Origin: JBOCEF01 sp047610385
GTDB taxonomy: Bacteria > Pseudomonadota > Alphaproteobacteria > Rhodobacterales > Rhodobacteraceae
Assembly (NCBI GenBank): GCA_047610385.1
Contig: JBLGAC010000031.1
Span: forward strand, 1 to 46,607
Reading direction: 5' to 3'
DNA length: 46,607 nucleotides
Each line of letters starts with the position of its first letter. Within the stretch, counting starts at the first letter, position 1. Below, piece after piece: positions 25,401 through 33,566 of this stretch. The notes below the pieces were generated by a model. The model saw only the letters and a program-made list of their open reading frames with translations, was not told where the DNA came from and searched no databases. The translations under genes were made by a program, and so were the position numbers.

Positions 25401-26993
25401 TCAGGGGACGTGGGCAAAGCTTTGGGCACGGGCGCGGGTCCAGCGCAGGGCGTAATCGGGGCTTTCACAGGTGCCGTCGATCAGACAGCCGAGGGGCAGG
25501 TGCGGATAGGCCACGTCGCCGGTCACCGTGGCGCCGTCCTGCTGGCGCACGTTGAAATGCATTGGGGCCAGCTGTTCAGGGTGCATGAGGCCCGCAGCCC
25601 CGACCATGTCGCGCACTGCCTTCAGGGTGTTTTCGTGAAACCGGGCCACGCGTTCGGCCTTGTCGCCCACATCCAACGCGCGCTGGCGCAGCGGATCTTG
25701 GGTCGCAACGCCGGTGGGGCAGGCGTTGGTGTGGCAGGCCTGCGCCTGAATGCACCCGATTGAGAACATGAACCCGCGCGCCGAATTGCACCAATCGGCC
25801 CCCAGCGCGCAGGTGCGCGCGATGTCGAAGGCGGTGACCAGCTTGCCCGCGGCGCCGATCTTGATCTGATCGCGCAAACCCGCGCCGCGCAGGGTGTTGT
25901 GGACAAGGGTCAGCCCCTCGACCAACGGCGTGCCGATGTGGTTGGAGAATTCGAGCGGCGCAGCCCCGGTTCCACCTTCGGCCCCGTCGACGACGATGAA
26001 ATCAGGGACGATGCCGGTTTCGATCATCGCCTTGACCATGCACATGAATTCGCGCCGATGGCCGATGCACAGCTTGAACCCGACAGGTTTGCCGCCCGAC
26101 AGATCGCGCAATTGGCCCAGAAATTCCATCATCTCGATCGGGGTCGCAAACACCGAATGCCCGCCCGGTGATATGCAGTCTACGCCCATGAGCACGCCGC
26201 GGGCCTTTGCAATCTCTGGCGTGACTTTTGATGCGGGCAGCATGCCGCCATGGCCCGGCTTGGCGCCTTGGGACAGCTTCAGTTCGATCATCTTGACCTG
26301 ATCGGTGGTTGCGATGGCGCGAAATTTCTCAGGATCAAAATTGCCGACAGTGTCGCGGCAGCCAAAATAACCGGTGCCAACCTGAAACACGATGTCCCCG
26401 CCATGGGTCTGGTGATAGCTCGATAGCCCGCCCTCGCCGGTGTCATGGGCGAAACCGCCCAGCTTGGCGCCCTTGTTCAGCGCCATGATGGCGTTCGCCG
26501 ACAGGGCGCCGAAGCTCATGGCCGACACGTTATAGAGCGAATGGGAATAGGGTTTCGCGCATTGCGATCCGCCGACATTCACCCGGAAATCCCAGCTTTC
26601 GGGATGGGTGCCGATCACCGAATGGGTCAGCCACGAATACCCCGCGTCATAGACCCGCTGGCGGGTGCCAAAGGGGCGTTTGTCCTCAACACCCTTGGCG
26701 CGCTGATAGACGATGGAGCGTGCCTCGCGGCTGAACGGTTCTTCGTCCTGATCGCTTTCGATCAGATATTGCCGGATTTCGGGCCGGATGCCTTCGAACA
26801 GCCAGCGCATGTGGCCGATGACCGGATAGTTGCGCAGCAGCGAATGGTGGGTCTGGGTCACGTCCTTGATGCCGACAATGGTCAGCAATCCGAAGACGAT
26901 CGCCAAAATGAACATCCATGGCCACACAAGGCCGAGCGCCAGAAAAATCAGGCAGCCTATGGCCACCGCCGCAAAAGCCGAAAAGCGTTCCAT
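25401..26993 (-). CDS. Membrane-anchored FMN-binding glutamate-synthase-family protein
   Basis: 530 residues. Two N-terminal hydrophobic helices (about 5-45) are followed by the glutamate synthase central/FMN domain: SAMSFGALSANAIMALNKGA, TGEGGLSSYH, the FMN-site VDGAEGGTGAAP and the [3Fe-4S] cysteines in GCIQAQACHTNACPTGVATQ. The glutaminase domain and the GXGXG domain of GltB are absent, so it cannot by itself make glutamate from glutamine. The true reaction of these stand-alone relatives is not established. GGGAG precedes the ATG. Confidence 0.85.
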   Translation of the reverse strand: MERFSAFAAVAIGCLIFLALGLVWPWMFILAIVFGLLTIVGIKDVTQTHHSLLRNYPVIGHMRWLFEGIRPEIRQYLIESDQDEEPFSREARSIVYQRAKGVEDKRPFGTRQRVYDAGYSWLTHSVIGTHPESWDFRVNVGGSQCAKPYSHSLYNVSAMSFGALSANAIMALNKGAKLGGFAHDTGEGGLSSYHQTHGGDIVFQVGTGYFGCRDTVGNFDPEKFRAIATTDQVKMIELKLSQGAKPGHGGMLPASKVTPEIAKARGVLMGVDCISPGGHSVFATPIEMMEFLGQLRDLSGGKPVGFKLCIGHRREFMCMVKAMIETGIVPDFIVVDGAEGGTGAAPLEFSNHIGTPLVEGLTLVHNTLRGAGLRDQIKIGAAGKLVTAFDIARTCALGADWCNSARGFMFSIGCIQAQACHTNACPTGVATQDPLRQRALDVGDKAERVARFHENTLKAVRDMVGAAGLMHPEQLAPMHFNVRQQDGATVTGDVAYPHLPLGCLIDGTCESPDYALRWTRARAQSFAHVP

Positions 26994-27122
26994 CGGTCGT
27001 CTCCCGCCGGGTCAGATGTTTAATATATCAGTACATATGTTGCGTAAAGCGGTGCCCATCATGAGACGGTAAACCGATTAAGGAAAGACTGATCCACAGT
27101 TGGACTGTCATCAGGGTTGCAT

Positions 27123-27143
27123 ATTGTGATTTGACATAACAAT
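27123..27143 (+). promoter_or_regulatory. Predicted MarR-type operator
   Basis: ATTGTGAT (27123-27130) and ATAACAAT (27136-27143) are inverted half-sites, seven of eight positions symmetrical, five bases apart. The dyad covers the -35 box of the crotonase promoter, so a bound repressor would block RNA polymerase. The MarR gene lies 0.6 kb downstream in the same cluster; that it binds here is an inference. Confidence 0.5.
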
Positions 27144-27158
27144 TTCTGCGCATATCAT
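27131..27158 (+). promoter_or_regulatory. Predicted sigma-70 promoter of the aromatic-acid gene cluster
   Basis: TTGACA (27131-27136), a 16-base spacer and TATCAT (27153-27158): perfect -35 and five of six at -10. It faces the crotonase pseudogene and the MarR gene, and its -35 lies inside the predicted operator. Confidence 0.6.
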
Positions 27159-27236
27159 GATTGCCAACATGCAGGTGCCATCCGTCCGCCAGGTGCCAAA
27201 GCCCGCGCGCCTGGCCGTTGAAAAGGACCGCAGCCG

Positions 27237-27722
27237 ATGACCGGTTTTCCCATGCTCGACATTTCGGTCACCGGCGTGCATCGCGGTGCTGACATTGAAC
27301 CGCCCCGACAAGCGCAACGCCATGTGTGACCAGCTTTTGCGCGACAACGACGCCTTCTTCTCCGCCCGGCCCGAAGGGGTGCGGGTGGTGCCTCGGTGCA
27401 GGGTGGCCGCCTTCTGGGCGCTGACCGGATGACGGAAATGATGCTGACTGGGCGCAGATATGGCGCTGAGGACGGCATGGCGCTGGGCCTCGCGCATTAT
27501 TCGGTGGGCGTGGGCGAGGCGATGGATATGGCGGGAAAGGTCACTGAAAACGCGCCGCTGTCGAACTATGTGATGATCCAGGCGCTGGCGTGGATTGCTG
27601 ACATGTCCAAGACCGACGGGCTGTTCACCGAAAGCCTGCGCGCCGCGCTGACCCAGACCTGCCCCGATGCGGCTGAGGGTCTGAGCGCGTTCCTGGAAAA
27701 GCGCCAGCCGACCTTTTGCTGA
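27237..27722 (+). pseudogene. Crotonase (enoyl-CoA hydratase) pseudogene of a hydroxycinnamate-type cluster
   Basis: The start MTGFPMLDISVTGVHRG is family-like. A frameshift near 27290 then throws the frame, and the crotonase signature continues in another frame (LNRPDKRNAMCDQLLRD, AFFSARPEGVRVV). After this about a hundred codons are missing, including the CoA-binding and catalytic region, and the gene resumes near 27400 at RLLGADRMTEMMLTGRRYG to the end (ALTQTCPDAAEGL...EKRQPTFC). The two ends resemble crotonases found beside feruloyl-CoA synthase and MarR genes. With the core deleted it cannot work. AAAAGGA precedes the ATG. Confidence 0.85.
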
Positions 27723-27753
27723 CCCCCCGTCCTGACCCCCCCCGGAGCACAGC

Positions 27754-28236
27754 ATGCCCACCAATCCCCCGGCCCTTGCAGCGACCCCAGCCGCCCCGCG
27801 CGCCGATGCGGCGCTGCGCAGTTTTGTCGGCTATAATATCAAACGGGTGTATATCGCGATTCAGGCCGATTTCCTTGTGACGCTTGACGAATTCAGCCTG
27901 CGCGCCACCACATTTTCGGCGCTGACGCTGATCGCGGCGCAGCCGGACATGACGCAAAGCCAGCTTGCCGCGGCGCTGTCCATCGAACGATCTGGCGTGG
28001 TGCTGATCGTGGATGAATTGGAAAGCCGCGATCTGATCTCCCGCAACAAGGTGCCGCGTGACCGGCGCACCTATGCGTTGCGCGCCACGTTGGCCGGGGT
28101 GCAGATGCGCGACAAGGCGGTGGAAAGGGTCCAGGCCCATGAACACCGCATGCTCGCGCATCTGTCGAACACGGAGCGTGAGGAACTGATGCGCATGCTG
28201 TCCCTGATCGAAGGCACCATCGGCGCCGCACCGTGA
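27754..28236 (+). CDS. MarR-family transcriptional regulator
   Basis: 160 residues with the winged helix MTQSQLAAALSIERSGVVLI, recognition helix, and wing ending RDRRTYALRAT. Long N- and C-terminal dimer helices flank it. GGAGCACAGC precedes the ATG. In such clusters MarR proteins (CouR/FerC type) repress hydroxycinnamate genes until the aryl-CoA ester binds; the cluster here has lost its crotonase and CoA ligase, so the inducer may no longer be formed. The stop overlaps the next gene remnant's GTG (GTGA). Confidence 0.85.
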   Translation: MPTNPPALAATPAAPRADAALRSFVGYNIKRVYIAIQADFLVTLDEFSLRATTFSALTLIAAQPDMTQSQLAAALSIERSGVVLIVDELESRDLISRNKVPRDRRTYALRATLAGVQMRDKAVERVQAHEHRMLAHLSNTEREELMRMLSLIEGTIGAAP

Positions 28237-28690
28237 CCACCCCCGCCATCATGCGCCGCACCGAAGGGCTGATCGCCCAAAACGTGCTGCGCCAGGTCTG
28301 CCCCGGTGGCGGAGCAATATTCCTTGATCCCCGGTGCCCATGGCCGTCTGCGCCATGTCATCGACATGATGGACCCGTGGACCCGTCGCTGGTCTATGTG
28401 GCCGACGCAGGCAGCTGCGCCGATGCGTTGGCGCTGGGCGTGATGGCAGGGCGTGAGGGGGTCGCAACCACCGGCGCCGTGCTGCGCGGGTGTCTGGCGG
28501 GGCTGGCGGCAACCTTCGCCGGGTCCTCAACCGGCATCGCGCGGGCGCTGGTATGTGCGAGCCGCCATCGCTTGAGGATCAGGAGATCACCGCCAAGGGC
28601 AACCTGAACCCGCGCCGCGTCCAAGCCCGCCGCGCCGATCTGGTGGCCCGTCTTTATGATGACAATGATCCCGCCGCCCTGCAGGTCTGA
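28233..28690 (+). pseudogene. Remnant of an acyl-CoA (feruloyl-CoA-like) synthase gene
   Basis: Shredded coding sequence. The clearest part is the C-terminal end at about 28555-28690: EPPSLEDQEITAKGNLNPRR followed by RRADLVARLYDDND, which resembles the end of feruloyl-CoA synthase/AMP-ligase proteins and includes the catalytic-lysine loop (ITAKGNLN). Just upstream in another frame is LAATFAGSSTGIARALV, which normally runs straight into that part, so a frameshift separates them. Earlier pieces (VAEQYSLIPGAHGRLRHVID and others) fall in different frames and I cannot assign them. The AMP-binding core is absent. A GTG at 28233 overlaps the MarR stop. Confidence 0.6.
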
Positions 28691-28702
28691 GGGGACAGTT
28701 TC

Positions 28703-29575
28703 ATGATTGACCTCGCATCCGTCCGCGCCATTGATTTCCACATCCATGCGGAGGGCACCTGCCGCTGCCACGCCGATGATGGCTATGATGACCTGCAATT
28801 GATCACGGCGAAATATTTCGGCGCGCCTTGGGCGCATCCGCCGACCATCCCGGAAACCGCCGCGCATCACCGCGCACACAACATCGCCGCGGTGATCTTT
28901 CCGGTCGATGCTGAGGGCGAAACCAGTTGCCGGCGCTACAACAATTTTGAGGTCGCCGAGGCCTGCGCCTAGGAAGCCGACATCCTGATCCTGTTCGCGT
29001 TGATCGACCCGGCAAAAGGCAAGCTGGGCGCGCGTGAGGCCCGCGATCTGGTGGCCAATCACGGGGTGCAGGGGTTCAAGGTCCACCCGACCATGCAAGG
29101 GTTCTACCCCAACGACCGCATGGCCTACACGCTTTCCAAAGCGATCGCTGAGACCGGCAAGCCCGCCCTGTTCCACACCTGCCAGACCGGCGCCGGATCG
29201 GGGATGAGGGGCGGCAACGGAATGCGCCTGCAATATTCCAACCCGATGTATATCGACGACGTGGCGGTGGATCTACCGGACATGCCGATCATCCTCGCGC
29301 ATCCCAGCTTTCCCTAGCAGGAGAAAGCCCTGTCCGGCGCCCAGCACAAGCCGAACCTCTATATCGTCCTGTCAGGCTGGTCGCCGAAATACGTCCCCGA
29401 GATTCTGGTGCGCTATGCCAACACGATGCTGAAGAAAAAAATGCTGTTCGGGTTGGATTGGCGGATGATCAGCCCTGAAAAATGGCTGGATGCGTTCGAC
29501 AACGCGGCGTTCGGCAACGAGGTCCGCCCCGGCATCGCGAAAGACCACGCGGCGTGGCTGCTGGGCCTTTCATAA
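28703..29575 (+). pseudogene. Amidohydrolase-family (decarboxylase-like) gene with two in-frame ambers
   Basis: A 291-codon frame with no frameshift but TAG at codon 90 (28970-28972) and codon 205 (29315-29317). Around them the protein is coherent: DFHIHAEGTCRC near the start (HxH metal site), QGFKVHPTMQGFYPN, MPIILAHPSFP before the second amber and VLSGWSPKYVPE after it, then FGLDWRMISPEKW. Family members have Trp after HPSFP, so TGG to TAG explains the second stop. A normally His-containing motif reads FHTCQTG, so an active-site histidine is also lost. This points to decay, not readthrough. The family (ACMSD/resorcylate-decarboxylase-like) fits an aromatic-acid cluster. Confidence 0.85.
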
Positions 29576-29641
29576 CCCGCGGTTTCGCCCTCGGGGGGCA
29601 TCGAGCCCCCGCTCAGGCGACGCGCGGCGGGCGCGCGGGCG

Positions 29642-30541
29642 CTATTCCACGGATGGCGCTTGGGCGGCGTCCTCGATCAACCCGCGCAGCCAGATATTCG
29701 CCGGGTCGCGGTCCGCCCCCGCGTCCCAATAAAGATATGTGTCCAGGGGCGGCGCCTCATAGGGCAGGGGTGCTGCGATCAGGCCCGGCGCGCCGCCGCC
29801 TGTGGGCGTGGTGAACATCAGGTCGGATTGCGCCGCCAGCGCCAGCGCCGATGTCGCCTGCTGGCACCGCGCCGCCACATGCCGCGCAAGACCAAGACGG
29901 GCGAGCGCCACGTCCTCAGGCCCCCCGCCACGGCGGCGCGTTGATACCAGAATGTGCCCCGCCGCCAGATAGCCATCCAATGTCAGCCCCCCGACCAGCG
30001 CCGCATGCCCGACGCGCGCCAGCACCACCAGCGGCGCGCGGCGGACGCGTTTGCGCATGATGCGCGCTGTCAGCGGCAGGAACACGTCCAAGGCACAGGC
30101 CAGCGCGCCAGATGTCAGCTCTGCCTCCAGGTGGCGTCGGTCATAGCGGGCTGAGGCCAGCGCGATCCCCGGCGCCTTCGTCATCGCGCCGGCCGCCAAG
30201 GCGGGAAACAGCGCGCCGTCCAGCAGCGGGTGCATGCCGATCAGCATGTGCGTGCGCGCGGCGCCCGGATCAAACGCCCCCAGCCCGGCGATGGTGGTAT
30301 CGATGGTCTGCAAAGCCTCCCGGATCGGGCCGATCATCTGGCGGGCGGCGGGGGTCGGTTCCAACTGCTGGCCGCGGCGCACGAACAGCGGATCGCCCAT
30401 CTTGTCGCGCAATCGGGCCAGCGCGTGGGACACGGTGGGTTGCGACAGGTTCAGCGCCTCAGCCGCGCGGGTCACGCCACCTTGGGAAAAGATCGCCTCA
30501 AACACCGTTAGCAGGTTCAGGTCAGCGCGGGATATATGCAT
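29642..30541 (-). CDS. LysR-family transcriptional regulator
   Basis: 299 residues: winged helix-turn-helix with GGVTRAAEALNLSQPTVSHA at about 27-46 and a LysR effector domain after residue 90. It is divergent from the acyl-CoA dehydrogenase gene, with a perfect inverted repeat between them (30566-30588), the normal layout of a LysR activator and its target. The effector is not readable; an aromatic or acyl-CoA compound would fit the setting. Confidence 0.9.
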   Translation of the reverse strand: MHISRADLNLLTVFEAIFSQGGVTRAAEALNLSQPTVSHALARLRDKMGDPLFVRRGQQLEPTPAARQMIGPIREALQTIDTTIAGLGAFDPGAARTHMLIGMHPLLDGALFPALAAGAMTKAPGIALASARYDRRHLEAELTSGALACALDVFLPLTARIMRKRVRRAPLVVLARVGHAALVGGLTLDGYLAAGHILVSTRRRGGGPEDVALARLGLARHVAARCQQATSALALAAQSDLMFTTPTGGGAPGLIAAPLPYEAPPLDTYLYWDAGADRDPANIWLRGLIEDAAQAPSVE

Positions 30542-30565
30542 TTCATCTATGACCTTCGCATGGAT

Positions 30566-30588
30566 GCATTCATTTTACGGATGAATGC
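30566..30588. promoter_or_regulatory. Predicted LysR binding site
   Basis: GCATTCAT and ATGAATGC, perfect inverted half-sites separated by TTTACGG. It has the ATTCAT...ATGAAT symmetry expected of a LysR T-N11-A box and lies in the 88-base divergent gap, 24 bases from the LysR start and 41 bases from the acyl-CoA dehydrogenase start. Confidence 0.55.
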
Positions 30589-30629
30589 GGTCCAGTCAAA
30601 CTCTGCGCTACACAGCAAAGGAGGCCGCC

Positions 30630-31919
30630 ATGCATTTCGCCTATTCCGACAAGACCGAAACCCTACGCCGCCAGCTTCTGACCTTCATGGAGGATCACGT
30701 CATCCCCCGCCATGGCCAGTGGTTGCAGGAGGTGCACGCAGGCGTCTATCCGATCAGCTTCATGAACGACCTGAAGGCGCTGGCGCGCGAGGAAGGCCTT
30801 TGGAACCTGTTCCTGCCCCACCTGAAAGATGGCGAACCCGGAACCCGCCTGACCAACCTTGAATACGCACCCTTGGCGGAAATCATGGGCCGCCTGCCTT
30901 GGGCGTCTGAGGTGTTCAACTGCAACGCCCCCGACACCGGCAACATGGAGCTGCTGCACATGTTCGCCACGCCTGCGCAAAAGGCGCAATGGCTGGTGCC
31001 GCTGATGAATGGCGAAATCCGGTCGTGCTTTTCGATGACGGAGCCGGACGTGGCATCCTCAGACGCGACCAACATCACCACGTCGATCCGCCGCGATGGG
31101 GATGATTACGTCATCAACGGGCGCAAATGGTTCATCACCGGCGCGGCCAATCCGGCCTGCAAGGTGACGATCCTGATGGGCAAGACCGACTCGTCGGCGG
31201 ACCCGCATCGCCAGCAATCCATGGTGCTGATCCCCATGGACGCGCCGGGCGTGAAGGTGGTGCGCAACGTGGCGGTGATGAACCACCACAGCCATATCGG
31301 CCATTGCGAGGTGGTCTATGAAAACGTCCGCGTGCCGGCCACGAACCTGCTGGGCGGCGAGGGCGATGGCTTTATGCTCGCACAGGCACGGCTTGGCCCG
31401 GGCCGCATCCACCACTGCATGCGCTGCATCGGAGAGGCCGAACTGGCGCTGGAACTGATGGCTGAGCGGGCGCTTGAGCGCAAAGCCTTCGGCAAGCACC
31501 TGTCGGAACAGGGCGTGGTGCAAGACGCCATCGCCCGGTCGCGCTGCGAGATTGAACAGGCGCGCCTGCTGGTCCTGAAAACCGCATGGATGATCGACAA
31601 TGACAGCGCCAAGGCAGCGCGAAATGAGATCTCGATGATCAAGGCGGTGGTGCCCGCGATGCTGCAAGGCGTGGCGGACCGGGCGATGCAGGTCTTCGGT
31701 GCCATGGGGCTGTCGCCGGACACGCCGCTGGCGGACATCTGGACCTCAGCGCGCACGCTGCGGCTGGCAGATGGGCCGGATGAGGTGCACCTGCGCACCA
31801 TCGCACGGCGCGAGATGAAGGCGGCGCAGGGAAATGCCGGGGCCTCAATCGCCTGGCTGACGCCACCCGATCGCAGTGCTGAGGTTGACCTGCGGCACGC
31901 GCGCGAAGCTGCCGAATAA
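30630..31919 (+). CDS. Acyl-CoA dehydrogenase family flavoprotein
   Basis: 429-residue FAD enzyme that introduces a double bond next to a CoA thioester. The N-terminal helical domain is followed by the FAD/substrate motif CFSMTEPDVASSDATNI, the beta-domain segment DDYVINGRKWFITGA and the C-terminal helices with ERKAFGKHLSEQG. The region ADGPDEVHLRTIA holds the likely catalytic Glu. The start at 30630 follows a textbook AAAGGAGG; the ATG at 30585 has none. It looks intact although its neighbours in the aromatic cluster are decayed, so it may serve another acyl-CoA. Likely controlled by the divergent LysR. Confidence 0.9.
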   Translation: MHFAYSDKTETLRRQLLTFMEDHVIPRHGQWLQEVHAGVYPISFMNDLKALAREEGLWNLFLPHLKDGEPGTRLTNLEYAPLAEIMGRLPWASEVFNCNAPDTGNMELLHMFATPAQKAQWLVPLMNGEIRSCFSMTEPDVASSDATNITTSIRRDGDDYVINGRKWFITGAANPACKVTILMGKTDSSADPHRQQSMVLIPMDAPGVKVVRNVAVMNHHSHIGHCEVVYENVRVPATNLLGGEGDGFMLAQARLGPGRIHHCMRCIGEAELALELMAERALERKAFGKHLSEQGVVQDAIARSRCEIEQARLLVLKTAWMIDNDSAKAARNEISMIKAVVPAMLQGVADRAMQVFGAMGLSPDTPLADIWTSARTLRLADGPDEVHLRTIARREMKAAQGNAGASIAWLTPPDRSAEVDLRHAREAAE

Positions 31920-31942
31920 CGCATGGCGGGTCGGGCCGGGCC

Positions 31943-31965
31943 CAGATTATTCGCAGAATAATCTG
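31943..31965. repeat. Perfect palindrome between convergent genes
   Basis: CAGATTATTC-GCA-GAATAATCTG, a ten-base perfect stem with a three-base loop, AT-rich inside GC-rich flanks. It lies between the stops of the acyl-CoA dehydrogenase and transglutaminase-like genes. It shares the outer CAGATT...AATCTG frame with the palindrome at 7144-7162, which suggests a dispersed palindromic repeat. It may also help end transcription. Confidence 0.55.
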
Positions 31966-31982
31966 CGGCGCCGTCCCGCGCG

Positions 31983-32819
31983 TTAAGCCGTGGGGGGCAC
32001 GACCCGTCCCGCCTCGTCCACGCGGTCGGTCCAGACCTTGAATGCGACCAGTGGCGTCGGGCCAAAGATATGGGCCAGCGGCACGTCGGCCGCATCGCGC
32101 CCGCGGGCAATCAGCACCCGGCCACGGCGCGCGGCGTTGTTGCGTGGGTCGAACACATGCCATGCGCCGTCCAGAAACACCTCGATCCAGGCCGCCAGAT
32201 CCATGTCCGCATAGGGGGGCGGCAGGCCGATGTCGCTGATATAGCCGGTGCAATAGCGCGCGGGGATGTTGAGACACCGGCACAGCGTGACCGCCAGATG
32301 GGCATAGTCGCGGCAGACCCCGCGTCCCTCGGCATAGGTTTCGGATGCGGTGCGGGTGGCGCGGGCCTGCATGTAGTCAAAGGCCACGTGGTCGTGCACG
32401 AAATCGCAGATCGCCTGCACCCGGCCCCAGCCCGGTTTTACCTTGCCGAACAGGCGCCAGGCCTCCTGCATCATCAGGTCGGTTTCGCAATACCGGCTGC
32501 CGATCAGGAATTGCAGCGCGTCTGAGGGCAGGTGGTCCACCGGGGTTTCGCGCGCCCATGGCGAGGCGGGGTCCGAGGCCCCGTCATCGCGGATCACGCC
32601 GTCCACCCGCAGCTTGAACCGTCCCGCAGGTGCGAGCAGCCGCGTGCACCAGTTGCCGAACCCGTCGTGATACCCGCGGGTCGGCGTCGGGGGATCTGAT
32701 TGAACGACGTCTGGCGCCTCCATCCGTGCGGCTGCTGAGGCGTGGACCGTCAGCAGCGCGATCACTGGGGTCGGCTGCACGAAGTCGTAGATCATCTCGC
32801 AGCCAAGGTGAATGCGCAT
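31983..32819 (-). CDS. Transglutaminase-like cysteine protease family protein
   Basis: 278 residues. A beta-rich N-terminal half (MRIHLGCEMIYDF...) precedes the transglutaminase-like core with Cys in GRGVCRDYAHLAVTLCR, His in WIEVFLDGAWHVFDPRNN and Asp in the same strand, giving a Cys-His-Asp triad. The start at 32819 is the family-like N-terminus; the open frame continues upstream into the YaiI gene and is rejected. Such bacterial proteins are thought to be peptidases or amide-bond enzymes; the substrate is unknown. Confidence 0.87.
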   Translation of the reverse strand: MRIHLGCEMIYDFVQPTPVIALLTVHASAAARMEAPDVVQSDPPTPTRGYHDGFGNWCTRLLAPAGRFKLRVDGVIRDDGASDPASPWARETPVDHLPSDALQFLIGSRYCETDLMMQEAWRLFGKVKPGWGRVQAICDFVHDHVAFDYMQARATRTASETYAEGRGVCRDYAHLAVTLCRCLNIPARYCTGYISDIGLPPPYADMDLAAWIEVFLDGAWHVFDPRNNAARRGRVLIARGRDAADVPLAHIFGPTPLVAFKVWTDRVDEAGRVVPPTA

Positions 32820-33020
32820 GGACGATCCTTTCGGACGCAGGGGGAAAAGCGCGTGCAGATGGCGACCCGGGCGCAGGTGGTGCGACCGCGAGTCGGGTGT
32901 TGTTCTGTTAACCTTAGGCGTGCGCCGCACCATATGACAGGCGCGCATCCGCGGCATACGGGTCGACAAGGGCGCGCGGCTCGGCCAGTTTCCCCGCGTA
33001 AGCAGCAAGGAGATCTCGCC

Positions 33021-33488
33021 ATGACCGCACCGCGCATCCTGGTCGATGCCGACGCCTGCCCGGTGAAAGATGAGATCTGGAAGGTCGCCTTTCGCCGCAA
33101 GCTGCCCGCCCATCTGGTCGCCAACGCCTATCTGCGCGTGCCGGACCACCCGCTGGTGACAATGCAGACAGTCGGCGGCGGGTTCGACGAGGCCGATGAC
33201 AAGATTGTGGAGCTGGTGACGCCGGGCGACGTGGTGATCACCGCGGACATTCTGCTGGCGGACCGGTGCCTGAAGGCCGGGGCCGCGGCGGTGATCGCGC
33301 CGAACGGCAAGCCGTTCACCGAAAATTCAATCGGGGCCGCCGTGGCGACCCGCGCGATCATGGCCGATCTGCGCGGGGTGGTCGGGGCCGAGGGGATCGG
33401 CGGGCAGGCACCGTTTTCAAAAAATGACCGGTCGCGTTTCCTGTCCGCGTTGGACGAGGCGCTGGGCCGGTTGCAACGCATGGGCTGA
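33021..33488 (+). CDS. YaiI/YqxD family protein (DUF188)
   Basis: 155 residues of the NYN/PIN-like DUF188 family: the start PRILVDADACPVKDEIWK, the middle VVITADILLADRCLKAGA and the later FSKNDRSRFLSALDEAL are all conserved-family style. AAGGAGATCTCGCC precedes the ATG at 33021; the longer frame upstream overlaps the transglutaminase-like gene's start. The conserved aspartates suggest a metal-dependent nuclease fold, but no activity is established for the family. Confidence 0.92.
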   Translation: MTAPRILVDADACPVKDEIWKVAFRRKLPAHLVANAYLRVPDHPLVTMQTVGGGFDEADDKIVELVTPGDVVITADILLADRCLKAGAAAVIAPNGKPFTENSIGAAVATRAIMADLRGVVGAEGIGGQAPFSKNDRSRFLSALDEALGRLQRMG

Positions 33489-33502
33489 CGCGGCACCAAG
33501 GC

Positions 33503-33527
33503 GGGGGGAGGCCAGACGCCTCCCCCC
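33503..33527. terminator. Bidirectional hairpin between convergent genes
   Basis: GGGGGGAGGC and GCCTCCCCCC form a perfect ten-base stem with a five-base loop between the ends of the YaiI-type and luciferase-like genes. No T-run follows. Confidence 0.5.
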
Positions 33528-33566
33528 TGCGCCCCCCCTGCCGCCGCCATCGAAGCGGCGTCTGCG

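Noticed and set aside
28703..29575. Amber codons read as pyrrolysine or another inserted residue
   Set aside because: A metal-site histidine also seems lost and the two neighbouring genes are plainly decayed; no suppressor tRNA is visible here.
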